64,000 bases of DNA from Manduca sexta (lineage: Eukaryota > Arthropoda > Insecta > Lepidoptera > Sphingidae): assembly GCF_014839805.1 (NCBI RefSeq), contig NC_051134.1, positions 10,199,170 through 10,263,169 of the forward strand, written 5' to 3'. The position numbers and the translations under genes were made by a program. This document shows, piece by piece, positions 11,910 to 24,094 of this stretch. The notes under the pieces were generated by a model. It saw nothing but the letters and a program-made list of their open reading frames with translations, did no database searches and had not been told where the DNA came from. Each line of letters starts with the position of its first letter. Within the stretch, counting starts at the first letter, position 1.

Positions 11910-12962
11910 TCACATGCGGGGCTAAATCCAAGGTATATAGAATGTAACACGCGCGTACGCCCAAGATCTTCTTGACTGGTTTCCAAAGGATGCCCCGAAT
12001 AAAGTAATTGCAATCTGCAATATAAATATAATATTAAAATATAATAATTAAATTAAGTCTTAATTTAATTGTACTAAATATGGCTAAACTGCTTTCGGCG
12101 CTAGGTTCACTATTATTATAACAGAAATTGGCAATCAACCGGTAAAACAACAGAAAATAAGGATGGGGATAAATACATTTCTCTAGATAAATTATAAAAT
12201 AAATAGATTTTTTTTTTGCCTGAGAATCGAACCCACACGATTACGTGTGGGTTCGATTCTCATGCTGGCTGCCACTAGACCAATGAAACGGCAGACCGAT
12301 GTTGCAATAGTTGTAAAATTTATCTTATCCATAGGAATTATTCATAACATTGTTAAGCGCATTAATCCATTAATGAAATTAATCAATGATTGTGTTGGGT
12401 TTTCACATATTAAAATAAGATGATTAGATAGGTACTCGGGAAATTTATCGATATAGGTTTGTAAAGTACAGGAAAATGCCACACCAATTCAAATTGTATA
12501 GTGTACCCAAAATTCATATCAAACATTCATAAGAAAAAGATCCTCGATATTTAAAAATTGCATGTATTCCCAATTCCAAATGAAAATATGTACTGTACTT
12601 ATTTTATAGTGGAACGTGGTCAGTAATGCAATTTTTCGCGTTATGCTTCCTACTTATGTAGAAATCTTTAGAATCAAAGAAACGTGAAAGTTTTGTTAAA
12701 AGTTAAATAGCATTGAATGTTGATACATTTAAAGCAATCTACTTAAACAATGCCTTATTATTTTATTTTAGGATCAATTGAAATTCGTAATTGAGACGTG
12801 TAAATATGGGAATTTGAAAGGTGCAATAAATGATATATTTACAATCATCAAGTCTTCCATAGTCAGACGCCACGCCCCACGGCCAGCGAAGCTATCATGG
12901 ATCAAGGAGCCAGTGAGCAAGTCGATAGCTTGGATCACAGCTGAAAATGAGTCGATGATCAT
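11910..12962 (-). pseudogene. Protease D: relic with only exons 3 and 5
   Basis: Exon 5 (11910-12014) keeps the family length of 105 bp but ends early (Trp-Ile-stop, where paralogues read WIQ) and has Asn in place of the conserved Cys that pairs with Cys191. Exon 3 (12843-12940) is 98 bp: one base is lost, so frame is lost within GRGAW. Exon 4 is absent; intron 4-like sequence runs straight into intron 3-like sequence at a poly-T stretch near 12207. Exons 1 and 2 and the promoter are missing upstream of about 12975. This is a dead A/B/C-type duplicate. Confidence 0.85.
12222..12261. repeat. Perfect 18-bp palindrome with T-arm-like sequence
   Basis: GAGAATCGAACCCACACG, a 4-base ATTA loop, then its exact reverse complement. 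The arm contains GGTTCGATTCTC, a tRNA B-box consensus. It lies where A, B and C carry the tRNA-like intron relic, and at the junction where pseudogene D lost exon 4. Confidence 0.6.
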
Positions 12963-12974
12963 TTTGTGTTTCTT

Positions 12975-14310
12975 ACACTAAATAATGATAATACGAAAGA
13001 AAAGATGATACATAGCATAGCAAGCTGTAGTGCGGTTTATGGCTTATACCGCACCTGTACCTTATAATAATAACATCAATCCTGTATTATAATATACTGC
13101 TCCACTGCTGAGCACGGTGCCTTAAGACTTCTTAATTTCGTTCCAGTAATTATGCATTACACTTGTTACATTTCCACATATTCTTTTCATATTCCAATGG
13201 AGGGTAAGCCTGGTTATTCAACTACATTACGTAATAGAAATCGCTTAGTTTATCGAACCGCGTGCCTAACGTCATCTGAGTGTTGGCCTTGGCCAGCAGG
13301 AAGCCTCAGGCGGCAATAAGAACCCCTAATTTTAACAATTTCGTTCGCACATGGTTTCGTAGTTACAGGTGGTGGACTAAAAAAGGTTCCTCAGGTGACA
13401 ACTAAGTCACCTTAATACCCATCTTGTATGTGCCCTTTGTGTAGCGCGAGGTCCCGGGCGATTACTCAATTCGCAACATAACCTCTTATCTTTTATTCAA
13501 TGTAAGAGCGTCGTCGGGGTCATCAGTGTTCTTGTTGATGCTGTAAATTATGGGAGTAACAACCCTAGCGTATAAATTAAACTCAAGGATGGCACTGTAT
13601 AATTATATTCAAAGTTCCAGAGTACGATAATACACAGCGATGTACTTAGATGGTAATAGTAACAATTTAGTGGACGTACTGAGTTAACAAAGGCGCACGT
13701 CGCTTTTGTATGGGAGGTATGGTGTGACACAGCATTCCCGCACAACTATGCACGTGCACTTACACAGCTGCGCAAGTGTGTGTGTCCCTACATAAGTAAT
13801 AATAATAAAACAATTAAAAGCTAATTCAGTAACATTTTCACTTGATATAACCAATAATTGATTTTTATCAAGCGTTTAATGTAAATGTAGATATGTATCA
13901 GCAAAAACAATAAATAATTCAAGATAAGTTTCCATTTTTCATGTATCTGTCTTGTCATAATGATATTTAAAAAGTATGGCTTCTACAGTCACCTGTTTGG
14001 ATGTAGTGTGGTGCAGGTTTTTCAACACCATTTTATAGCATCCTTTTTCTTAAAAGTTTGTCCTATCAACCCCTTCTTTCTAAAATGTTCAATCAGATTT
14101 TGATAACTATCTACTATTTTAGAATAAATAATTAATTGGTCTCTTGACACTGTTTTATATGAGTAATCTTTTACGTTACAAGATTTTCAGCAGTTTAATA
14201 GCTATACTTATTAATAAAGTAAGTTAACTGTTATCAATCTGTAATTCCCTATAATATTATTGGTGGATGTTTGATTATACTCATTTTCATGATATTGAAA
14301 TAAAACTAAA
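12975..14310. other. Gene-free stretch
   Basis: No coding region recognised. A 3' fragment of the ATT-tailed SINE lies inverted at about 13050-13130. The remainder is unique AT-rich sequence without visible structure. Confidence 0.5.
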
Positions 14311-14314
14311 AACT

Positions 14315-14990
14315 ATTTAACGGATATTATCGCGGTTTTTTATATTATTATTTTCTACCGACGTTTCGAAGACTTTGCAGCCTTCATGGTCACGGGGGGG
14401 ACTGAGGTGTTGTTCATCCGTAAAGTCAAAGTTACAATATCTACCTACATTTTTCAAATATACAACTTTTTAAAATTTTTAACTGTTGACGGTCCGATCT
14501 ACGCAGAATGAGCTCACAGTGTCTTGAGGTCTGGCAGCCGGTCTTTTGGGATCTGATTTAATTAAAGGTAGAACAGGATCCCAGGCTTGTGCAAGCTTCC
14601 AACCATCTTCCCTATTGAAATTTGGGTGTTTTTAATTTCAATAGCCTCGCGAATCATCCTAGGCAGGAATCGGTGTTCTTTGGCAAGGATTTGTGGCTTG
14701 TCTAATCGCAAATAATGATTGGAGCCTCCTTCAGAATGTTCAGCGACTGCAGACTTCGTAGAGCGTCGGTTTCAGTTCGGTTTTCATGATTATTATTATT
14801 CTGTCTTTCCAGTCGATCCCTCATTATTGAAGATGTTAAACGTTCAAAGTAAGTGCGAATTGTTTCATTTCCGTAGACATTTATGAGCACGCGTTCCGTT
14901 TCACATAGCGACAATATAGCACACAGTACATTTTCATTCGTCGTCCTTCGTAAGATTTTTTTATTGATAATATTATTATTTATGTCCATA
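14315..14990 (-). mobile_element. Penelope-like retroelement fragment
   Basis: Reading the minus strand, a broken frame gives LRLDKPQILAKEHRF, PRMIREAIEIK and then, after frameshifts, FNREDGWKLAQAWDPVLPL. This is the C-terminal GIY-YIG endonuclease region of lepidopteran Penelope-like elements. It is followed by the family's terminal sequence (GACCATGAAGGCTGCAAAG, CTTCGAAACGTCGG, AACCGCGATA). A 95-codon open stretch at 14702-14989 lies upstream in another frame and I do not recognise it. Related copies: 19115-19265, 36385-36720, and short termini at 23475, 28474, 48830 and 58015. Confidence 0.6.
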
Positions 14991-15560
14991 TCTTTAGCAG
15001 ATTAAATAGGATCGTGGATTTATGTTGCTGACTCACTACTATAATAATAATCTGTGGTACATAAGCAATACGCACGCTACTAGGGCGTCGAGCACACGAT
15101 ATCAATTTGTCAAGGCTGCACCACTAAGGAGATGACAGTCGATAAAGTTTTTGACAATTCAGCGTAGGGTAGTGTTACTCCACCAGTTGTATCCAACATC
15201 TTACCTATATGGACCCTTGCTCGTAAATGATTGCTGTTACCCACGTGCATACTGCATGATATCAGTGGTTACAGATAATAAATACATCTAGCAAGATCCT
15301 CGCATACCTTGCTAAGCGACAAGATGGTCATATTATTATACCTAGTATCTAGTAACAACATTCCGAACTTAAAATCTTAAAGCCTTCTAAACGGCGAACT
15401 AAATATAATGGTAAAATATTATAATACAAAGGTGTTTTATATAATAGTCAACAAATCTGTGGAAAATAAAATAAAGAAATGGGTAAATCTTTTTAAATAA
15501 ATTAACACATAGTTGGTAAAAATAATTTATATTCAACGTAGTGTGTTTATAAATAGGCAC

Positions 15561-18010
15561 TTAAAGGTATCGCTGAATCCAAGGCAGATAGTAGCTGACG
15601 CGAGAGTAAGCGGCAGGAAAACCAGCCTGGCAGCCGAATACGGAAGTGAACTGCGCCACTCCAATCTGTTAATACAGGGCATTTATTATTAACTAAAGTA
15701 GCTACTTCGTCCTCCCTTTCCATCGTACTTCATCTCATCTATATATATATATATATATATAAATCTATTTCCCTTGGTCATCGCATCACGCGTGAACGGG
15801 TGGAACAATTTCACTAATTCTTTTTTGTTGTAATATTTATTATCAGGAGAAGAATGAATGAAAGAAAAAATTCAAGAAATTGCGCGGAAAATAAAAACAT
15901 TTAAGAAAACTTAATAACAATATTACATAACTGTCAGTGATTTGAAATAACTGTCAGCGATTGACAGAATGCGCGCGTGCATACATAGTTAAGACAGGAC
16001 AACATCTGTCGGGTCAGCTATTTATAAATATATTTTATTAGCTCGGATCTTTAGCTCATATTATTTGACGTGGTTTGTTTTTGCCTTCGGTATTGTTTAC
16101 TTTCGCAGTTTAATGCTAAACATGGCCTTCCCTAAAGATTTTCAAATCAACTGATTACTTATTACTCACCAAAACACGTTGTCCATATGAGTATGTGGTG
16201 AGAGGACCACCGACATCACTGATGCAAGGACCCTTGCCTCCGTCTCCGCTGGTGCAGATATTTGAGCTGAAGATGTATGCAGGGAAGTACGAAGCGCACA
16301 CCTCGTTAGAGATCACAGGCAAATTGACGTGGCTCAAATACTGGTTAGCTGTGATGGGCCGCTCTAAAAAAATAAAAGGTTATAAAATGCATAAGGATGG
16401 CCCTTATTATGAAGAATAAAATAACTTAGTCATCAGTTAATTAGTTGCAATATTCTTCTACCGTCATTATTCCAATATGGGGACACATTAATGCCTGTTG
16501 CATAGCTTAATTATATAATCGACTTGCATAATATAACTCTCGAAGAGGTCATGATAAAGTATCTAAGTAAATGGTAGTTCGAATAAGATAAAGTATTATA
16601 TGTCGGCTTAACTTACTAAGCCCATTGACCCTGTCGTTGGAACAAGCTCTTATAGAAGGTTTTGGTAATGGTCCCTAACCAGTCAGATAAAGCATGTCCG
16701 GTACATTCTTATTTGTAACTTACCATCATCCGTGTAGCCGAATCCAGAAAGCTGCGCATTAACACCTACGAAGGTATCATAGTTGTTGCTGGGCAAACGG
16801 ATAGGCTGAATGTAATCTGGAAAATAGAACGTTAAGGTTAATTTTGATTGTATTCATATTCTAAAGCATAAGTGAAATACCTATTAATCAGTGAATCATG
16901 TTAAAAGAAAATTTACAAAAGTACGACTGAGTAAGATAAAAATTTTCTTTCAAGTTGACGGGCTTTTCGAAGTACGCGGAGATTAATGTCAGTGACTATA
17001 GTACCTACTAAATGAATGGTTATAATTACCAACCAATATTTAAAAAATATATTTCAAATAATTACTTACTGCTCATAGGAACGTAGGGCATGTTGATGAT
17101 GGCAATATCGTTCACGTTCCTGAGAGGGTCCCACTGTTCGTGCATAATGACGTCACGGCTGAGCACTCTGAGACCTCCGTGGAAGAGGTAGTTAGAGCCA
17201 AGAACAACGGTTACTTCATGACCGGCTATTTGACCATCGTACCAGCATTGTGCAGCAGTCAAGGCACGGTTGTAGGAAATTAGAGATGAACCGCATACCG
17301 AGGTATATCCTCCGAGCAGGGTAATCAGCAGACCGCCCTGTACAATACAATATTTATATGATAGACTTCTTAGTATAGCGGTTTGCAAGCAAGGAATGTG
17401 TTTGGATTTAATTAGCCAACTGCATGAAGGTCTATTTTGTTAATTTTGGATCGTTTTGTAAGGTCATCATATTAAATTTGAATCTTGTTTTATAACTTTT
17501 ATCTCTATTAACTATATCTTCAATATTGGTACTAAGGACATGGGTTCTAGTAGAAAAGTATTTTGCTGCAAAATGTGTAAATAATATGTTAGATAACTAA
17601 TTCACAAACCTATATTTTCACTTGGATATGAAACTGTGGTAAAAATATATTCCTGTTATTTAGGTTATAAATTTAGTTTGACCAGGTTCATATCACTATG
17701 TAAAATTATGTGCATTAACGGAAACTTAATAAAATATAAGTCTTGCTACCTGACAAATTACAATAACCTCGAGTACCTAAGCTACATTCAATGAAGATAA
17801 TTGTCACGGCGAACTTACGAAGTAGGGATGAGCACCAATGGGAGCCGCTACACCGCCAACGACTCTAGCACCGACGTGACGGAGAGCATCCTCAGCCTTT
17901 TTGATGCGAGCTGCCTCCTTGATACCGATCGAAGAGTGGTAGAAACGCCTGGGTTCAGCAGCACTGGCGACTGCTGCAGCCACCAACAACAAAATTAGCA
18001 CCGCGTTCAT
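15561..18010 (-). CDS. Protease E: predicted non-catalytic serine protease homolog (SPH)
   Basis: Five exons, minus strand: 17819-18010, 17070-17337, 16724-16816, 16170-16363 and 15561-15665, giving 283 residues with no stop or frameshift. The signal peptide is MNAVLILLLVAAAVASA; the propeptide ends at R49 before VVGG, so the zymogen cleavage site is kept. The catalytic His is Gln (TAAQC, Q94) and the catalytic Ser is Val (SDVGGPL, V235); Asp141 in VNDIAII is kept. The position equivalent to Ser214 reads Gln (GVAQF). Cysteines for the usual disulphides are present. Exon 3 is two codons shorter than in other members. The fold is thus preserved while the active site is gone, as in SPHs that act as cofactors or binders elsewhere. 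Function here is unknown. It is the most diverged member. Intron 4 holds a Helitron-like insertion. Confidence 0.9.
15738..16019 (+). mobile_element. Non-autonomous Helitron-like element (copy 1)
   Basis: It shares its whole length with 54274-54545: TCTATA start after an A, CCCTTGGTCA, CACGCGTGAACGG, GCGCGGAAA, 'AACTGTCAG' repeats, and a 3' hairpin segment GACAACATCTGTCGGGTC. It sits in intron 4 of protease E. The 3' end is slightly decayed compared with copy 2, where TC...CTAG termini are clear. Confidence 0.5.
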
Positions 18011-18539
18011 TTCGTCAGCCGATTCGCACGAAGAATAAACTTTGCTCCAGAATCCGTACCCCTTTTAAGCTTGTGTTATCCATTTATCTTGTGGATTATT
18101 TTTTTCCAATTAAAACCCTAAACCCATGGCTTTTCATTATCAAAATATTTCCGCGGTATATTTATTAGGTAAGTAGGTATCAATGGCCATATATCTTATA
18201 GATATGCCGCCTTAAAACGGATTGATTAATTATAGGGTTTAGCCTAAAAGATTACGTAAACAAAAAATATTATTCATCAGACCAATACTTGGTTGGCATT
18301 TGTTAAATATTGTCCATACAAGATTCTTTTTTGGTACCACAATAGCGCTAAGTTTGAAATGGGTGACATAAGAATCTAATACACATCTTCAAACTGTCAC
18401 CATCATCTAATAAACGGTATAATATGTAACAATATAAGTTAAATAAATATTTTAACCTCGTCAATAAATATCAATAGAAAGATTTTAACTAACAAAATGA
18501 AATCTCGATCTCTCGATAATCTTCAATACTTTAATTTGA

Positions 18540-18765
18540 TATTACTAGCTTTTGGTCGCGGCTTTGCCGCGTGAAGGCGTTTTATGGGATAAAAGTACCG
18601 CTACATATTGTCCCGGTATAAAAAGTAGTCAATAACCTCCCCAGGGTCTTCAACTATTTCCATATCAAATTTCATAAAAAACCGATCAGTAGATTTTGAG
18701 AAAATTGAACACATACAGACAGACAGAAAAGGGGACTTTATTTTATAATATAAATAGATGACGAT
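18540..18765 (+). repeat. 'CGCGGCTTTGCCGCGTGAAGG' short repeat
   Basis: An ordered consensus: TTTTGGTCGCGGCTTTGCC, CGTGAAGG, GGGATAAAAGT, CCAGGGTCTTCAA, CATATCAAATTTCATAAAAA, CAGACAGACAGA, ends ATAATATAAATAGAT. This family is abundant in Lepidoptera and is often treated as the 3' end of RTE-like LINEs or a SINE derived from them (family knowledge; name not verified). Other copies are listed separately. Confidence 0.55.
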
Positions 18766-19114
18766 TGTTCATGTTAAAACAATGGCATAGTGGGTCAGGA
18801 AATTAAATATACACCTATATAAAATCCAATAAGTACCTACCAATCTACAGATTCATAGGCTAAGGTGGTGGCAAGCGTTTCACATGAAACTTTGGACATC
18901 AGATAGATAGTGTGGGTCCCATACAACTTTTGTGTTTTTGTAGCCAAGCAGCTATAATAAGCACAATTGTAAGTAGTTAAACAGCTTTGAATATCATTTC
19001 ACATTGCAGCCAGTGAAAGAAATACTGGAAATTGTATAATTTCAGCTCATTTGTCATGTGTCATAACATTTTATATTTATGCGAATGTAAGACATCGAAG
19101 TAAAACTAGTTTTC

Positions 19115-19265
19115 AGATTCATCGCGGCTTATTAAATTTTAATTTTCTCCCGATGTTTCAAAGACGGAGTTTTCATGGTCACGGGGCGGACAGAAGGTAT
19201 AGGTCGTCCGGAAAGTCGACATTACCATATCTTCCTACATTTAACATATCTTATGTAAACCCATG
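19115..19265 (-). mobile_element. Penelope-like element terminal fragment
   Basis: Related to 14330-14460: TTCTCCCGATGTTTCAAAGAC, CATGGTCACGGGGCGGAC, GGTCGTCCGGAAAGTC. Only the terminal region remains. Confidence 0.5.
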
Positions 19266-19411
19266 ATACAAACGCAATGCAGCTCATGTAATTGTTTGAT
19301 ATATAAATTATAATTAATGGTGGGTATCCGAGATACTATTGATAAGACAAGCGTGATGTTATCCAAAAGGTCGTGTTATTATAGTTGTTATATTTATAAA
19401 CAAACAAACAG

Positions 19412-19672
19412 ACATCACGCATTTATCCCCTTGTGTATGTATGTAGAGGGTATATAGAGGGCGCAACCAGGGCACCCACTTTTCTCGAAGTGTGTTCCGC
19501 CCCATGATGTGATAGGAGACGAGCCTATCACTATATCGGGCACAAATCCAACACTCCGGGCTGACACTGAGCAGAAAACCCAAACTCACTTTGTCCGACC
19601 CAGGATTCGAAGCCAGGACCTCAGAGCACTACCGAACCACGCGTGCAGTACAACTACGCCACCGAGACAGTT
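19412..19672 (-). repeat. tRNA-derived SINE, inverted copy
   Basis: Reverse complement of the 10022-10245 element: CATCACGCATTTATCCCC, TGATGTGATAGG, CCAGGATTCGAAGCCAGG. The 76-codon open frame inside it is a repeat artefact. Confidence 0.6.
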
Positions 19673-20329
19673 ACATTAATATCGTAAGTATTATCTATTA
19701 ACATATTAATTTACAATCATAGTGCGGCAGTATTAAAATGTTATTTTTTGGTATTATTCGTTATCTGATAGAGGTATCAGATGTAAGGCACACGCTGCTG
19801 ATTTAGTATTCAGTGTGTGAGACATTGACCGAGCGCCGACATTTATAAATACATACGTAACAGTTGCTAGAGGTGGAATTTTCCGAAAGAGAACCCGACA
19901 TAACATATAGGTACTAATATGTATAAATGCGGTCTACAAATTGTTCTAATGGTAATTAGATTCTACATAAAGGAGAGCCGGCAGAAATCAGTTATATGGA
20001 CCCATCGCCACTGTAATGCTTGCGGCTTCATCTAAGTTAAAAGCTTTTCCAATTACAAAAGTATTTAAATTTCTGTACTTACATGTCCACATCAATTATA
20101 AGACGTGCTGTTTACTTAAATATTTTCAATAAAATTTTTAATACTTCTTACGAAAGCAAATAATCGAAATAAAAAGTATACTATAATGTGATAATCAAGG
20201 ATGGTCAATTCGTGCTAAATTTCATCCACAATTTATTCAGGAGTTGCTGCTTGTAGGTAGGTAGCTAGTTCTAACAAAGATTAAAACATTCACATCACTA
20301 CATAGGTAGTAGGTATAAAACAAAGTCGC

Positions 20330-20830
20330 TTTCTCTGTGCCTATGTATGCTTAAACCTTTAAAACTACGCAACGGATTTTGATGCGGTTTTTTTTAATAG
20401 ATAGTGATTCAAGAGGAAGGTTTATATGTATAATAATAACATCCATTAAATAGTGGAGAAATACTGTTATTTTGTTATGTTATACCCGTGCGAAGCCAGA
20501 GCGGGCCGCTATGTTTTTATATACAACGTTCACAGTTTTCCTGTAGTGTATTTAGTATCAGCATTGCACCCGTGCGAAGCCGGGGCGGGTCGCTAGTTTA
20601 TATAGACTAGGTTTTATTTGCAGTTTCGCCGGCGTGAGTTTTCCGAGATAAAAGTTGCGCTATGCATTTTCTCGTGGTAGAAAGTAGCCTATGTCCTTCC
20701 CAGGGTCTCAAATTATCCCCAAATCATACAGCGAAATATGTTGGGTAGTTTTAGAATTTTTCGCGTTCAGACAGGCAGACAGATGCGGCGGGAAACTTTG
20801 TTTTATAACATTTTTTAGAACTTTTTAAGA
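20330..20830 (+). repeat. Two adjacent short repeats
   Basis: At 20335-20600 lies the repeat with AACGGATTTTGATGCGGTTT and a 'CCCGTGCGAAGCC' end (that end is itself present twice). At 20610-20830 lies a copy of the 'TTTCGCCGGCGTGAG' family ending with CAGACAGATGCGGCGGGAAAC. Both are widespread lepidopteran repeats. 19680-20330 and 20830-21440 show nothing I can identify. Confidence 0.5.
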
Positions 20831-21439
20831 GGAACAATACCGTCATACATGTTTATTGCGTAACAATGGAAGGTGTCAAACAAACTCTTCAGCTTTATAG
20901 AATAGTATAGATATTATACCTATTTACACAATTGCATTTATCTATAATTTTAGAAAGATAAAAGAAGTGAGATTTACTTGCCGAAAGCACCAGGTATCCG
21001 GGACACTAAGTACCTACTACCTACATTACTATTTAATAGCGATGGAGTTGGCTGGATTGAGACATATGTCATTAAAAACGAAAAAATATAATTGGGCTCG
21101 TTAAATAGTGGTGATGGTGGTGATGGTGGAAGGACATTCGTATCCGTTCAGATATTTACCATGATTGATTAGTTCCTTCCTAGCCAAATTTTGCCCACGG
21201 CGGCCAATCTCAACGAAGATCAGCCAAGTACGCAGGAGACATTATAGTGCAAAAGTGTGTGCATTATACGCAGGTGCGCTCTGTATTCTTTCACTAATAG
21301 TCCGATAAGACGGCAGTCCGACATGACCGGAGAGAGATCAGATACAAGACCAACAGCTTTACGTGCTTTCCGAGACATAGGGATATCACACCACCAACTC
21401 CTAACTCCAAACGGTGACTGAGTCATTTCTAAGATGTAA

Positions 21440-21940
21440 AAATCCAGTCACAATTATTTTGGGCCGACCCGGGATTCGAACCCAGGGTCTCAGCGTTGCG
21501 CTACCGAGGTAGTCATTTACAATACACAAAGTGTAAAACCCGCCATACTGGCCCCGTAAGTACCCATGTAGTGCTCCCGGATCAGCCTATATAATGACGT
21601 AAAAATAATGAAAAAGTATAAAAACACGCAGGGAGAACGCACGGCCCATGACTGGTAGGGACGCTGCAAGTTTTTAATTTTATTATACGTCATTTTATTA
21701 TACGTAACGGTAAAGTACCCCACTTCAGCTGATGGTAAGTGGAGTGGGGTCCAATAGAATGTCGAGTGATACAAGATGATTACCCCTCAGCAGTCGCTAC
21801 AATCATGCCAGCCTGTTGGAACTGCATACACAGGAACCCAGAACGCGACACACTTTCTTGGCCTACGTATGTGTCGTTTTAAAACTTGGTAGAATATGGT
21901 CGCTATCCGAGCGGTATATCGTACCACTAACTAACGTTTA
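21440..21940. repeat. SINE fragment plus 'CTTCAGCTGATGGTAAGTGG' repeat
   Basis: 21455-21512 is an inverted SINE fragment (GACCCGGGATTCGAACCC). 21700-21940 is the repeat also seen at 1-300 (GGTCCAATAGAATGTCGA, GATGATTACCCCTCA, GCCTGTTGGAACT). 21940-22230 has no recognisable feature. Confidence 0.45.
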
Positions 21941-22234
21941 GACAGAACATAATATTTTATTAATCATTCAATCGATCATTCTAATCATAAATTTAATGCG
22001 TTTCCTTGTATTTTGAGGACCGAGAAATCCAGTTTTTTGTGTACTTAAATTACTGATAATTTATGCATTGTCGCATCATACTAGATCACACGTATTAAGT
22101 AGGTACTTACTGATAGGAAAGCCCAATTAACATGAATGAAATTCAGGTTTCTAGTAAAATCCATTCGTATTATCTGATATCAATTTACTGTGTCCTCGGC
22201 ATTATGACTTGTCCTTCAAACGAGGTTTGAAGTT

Positions 22235-22435
22235 TTTCATAGTAAGCAGCGACTTTGCTGTGGCCCTGAACTGCGGTGACCACTTACCATCAGGGGGCTA
22301 CCCTCGTTTACCTTCTGAGTAAAAAAATTGTTCGCGAAGGCAGAAGCGAGCAGCTCAACCCAAAGTGTGGTCACCGTGAGCCATGGACGTCGGCAATGCC
22401 ATTCGACTACTGAACCTACCACCATAAATATAGCA
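22235..22435 (-). repeat. Repeat with 'CATGGACGTCGGCA' motif
   Basis: Shares GGTCACCGTGAGCCATGGAC, GTCGGCAATGCC and the flanking order with 48090-48260. Non-coding. Confidence 0.4.
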
Positions 22436-22529
22436 TTTTGTATCTAATCAGGGTAAAACAGCATTTATCATCAAAAAACTGAATACTTAAATTATTTTCT
22501 CTTAATAGTCTAGGTATACAATTAACTAA

Positions 22530-22740
22530 CATATTATAAAAGTCCCCTTTTCTGTCTGTCTGTATGTTATCCAGTTTCTCAAAATCTACAGGAAGGATTT
22601 TTATGAAATTTGGTATGGAGATAGTTTAAGACCCTGGGAAAGGCTATTTTATATCCCGGGAAAATATAAAGCGGGAGTTTTATCCCGGAAAACTCCTTCA
22701 CACAAGCGAAGCCGCGAGCAAAAGCTAGTCTATAAAATAA
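22530..22740 (-). repeat. 'TTTGCTCGCGGCTTCGC' short repeat, inverted
   Basis: Reverse complement of the 18540 family: ends CTTTTGCTCGCGGCTTCGCT and GACAGACAGAAAAGGGG. It abuts the 3' end of the putative snoRNA host gene. Confidence 0.5.
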
Positions 22741-23367
22741 AAGATCCAATGTATATTTAAATTATTTTAATAATCATGTGGTTTACAGCAAGGCAGCTAA
22801 CTCGCAGTTGGTAGGAACGCTAACCGAATTTTCAAGACGCTTAGCTGGTCGTAGTTAGCCTGTAAAAAACAAACATTATTTTCAATTCTAAATCGTTGCA
22901 AAGGATATAATAATTATCAAGGCAATAAAACACGATTTCCAACAAACAGATGATGTAAAAGAGGATCAAAATATTATATATTTTTATTAACAGTTTATCA
23001 GAGCGATAAACATGAGATTGACATGCCAAAACCCTAAATTCAAACATATATTTATGGAATACAGTTGATATTGCTTTAACGAAAACAAACGCTTTCTATG
23101 GCCCGTACATTTTATTACACAAATATAAGCCTTATACAAAGATACATTAAGATGATACTAAATTATTATCAAAAGTAGTCATCGCCCCTTACCTTTGCAT
23201 CATTTAGTTTTAAGACTGACATAATATATTTGAACATTAGTTCACAAATATAAGGGCTGGTGCACACTTACCATAAGCTATTTTAGCGCAGATTACCATT
23301 CAGCGTCTGTAAAAAAAAAATACTAAGAAAATTGCAATGAAATCGGTAACTTCCTAGATAAAACGGA

Positions 23368-23434
23368 AGTAATCAGGATGGAAAATTATAAACATCATTG
23401 ATTCATAGTGTGCAACTGTGTATCATCATGTATC
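23368..23434 (-). ncRNA. C/D-box snoRNA candidate, family 1 copy 1
   Basis: Minus strand: C box ATGATGA (23423-23429), D box CTGA (23373-23376), about 55 nt from box to box. The core GTTGCACACTATGAA is identical in four copies. D box lies 66 nt from the acceptor at 23307. A C'-like AATGATG occurs inside. Confidence 0.7.
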
Positions 23435-23474
23435 GAGTCATTGTTAATGATTTCTTATGTTAATGCTAATGTTA

Positions 23475-23592
23475 GAAATTGAAATTAAAGTATTTTTCGG
23501 ATTTTATCACGGTTTTAATGGTTGAGTTTTCTCCCAAATGAACTAAAACATTAAAACCGCGATAAAATCCGAAAATAGTTTCATTTTTAATG
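23475..23592. mobile_element. Palindromic Penelope-like terminus (copy 1)
   Basis: TTTTCGGATTTTATCACGG and CCGCGATAAAATCCGAAAA face each other across about 45 bp. This is the terminal sequence of the Penelope-like family seen at 14315, in fold-back form. It lies in the intron holding snoRNA copy 1. Confidence 0.5.
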
Positions 23593-23634
23593 ATCAATGG
23601 CGATATAAAAAGGGGGAATGGATTTGCTGGTGAT

Positions 23635-23870
23635 GATGTATTTTGGGCGGACAGCGACCACCGTACACAATTAGTTAAAACCCACCATAGTGGCTCACAT
23701 AAGTGTGTCGCTTTACTGGATCACCCTATATGATGGGTCCGCCCTGGTCCAACGGGCCGGCATAATAATGTCGACTGTCGATGGATAACTGTCAGTCGAC
23801 ATTCTATTGGAACCCACTCCACTTACCATCAGGTGCAGTGGGATAAACTGCCGTGCTTGTTTAAAAAAAA
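23635..23870 (-). repeat. 'CCACTTACCATCAGG' dispersed repeat, inverted
   Basis: Contains CAGTCGACATTCTATTGGAA, CCCACTCCACTTACCATCAGG and GCCGGCATAATAATGTCGAC, the reverse of the 1-300 and 21700 family. Confidence 0.45.
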
Positions 23871-24027
23871 ATAGGAATACCCATTTTCTATGGAATACTT
23901 ACAATGACCGATTGCTTATGTACTTGTCCCCACCATTGCTTCAAAACTATGAAGTGGTGCACAGCAACTATAAAAAAAGTTTACTTAACAAATTGCGGTG
24001 CAAATATGTGTTAAATTCAATATTTAA

Positions 24028-24094
24028 TGATATCAGAATGCAAAAATATAAACATTGATAATTCATAGTGTGCAACTGTGTATCATCATCTTTA
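24028..24094 (-). ncRNA. C/D-box snoRNA candidate, family 1 copy 2
   Basis: C box ATGATGA at 24083-24089, D box CTGA at 24033-24036, 65 nt from the acceptor at 23968. Flanks TTCAATAT and ATATTGAA can pair over 8 bp to bring the boxes together. Core GTTGCACACTATGAA conserved; the segment before the D box differs slightly from the other copies. Confidence 0.7.

Noticed and set aside
14702..14989. 95-codon open frame on the minus strand as a host gene
   Set aside because: No recognisable domain, no splice context, and it is embedded in a decayed Penelope-like region.
21106..21130. GTGGTGATGGTGG run and several TA-rich tracts as regulatory repeats
   Set aside because: Short simple-sequence stretches with no supporting context.
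23157..23208. A further snoRNA-like stem (ACTAAAT/ATTTAGT with a TGATGC box, minus strand)
   Set aside because: No CTGA D box, the stem overlaps the would-be C box, and it is about 300 nt from the next acceptor instead of 65-70.
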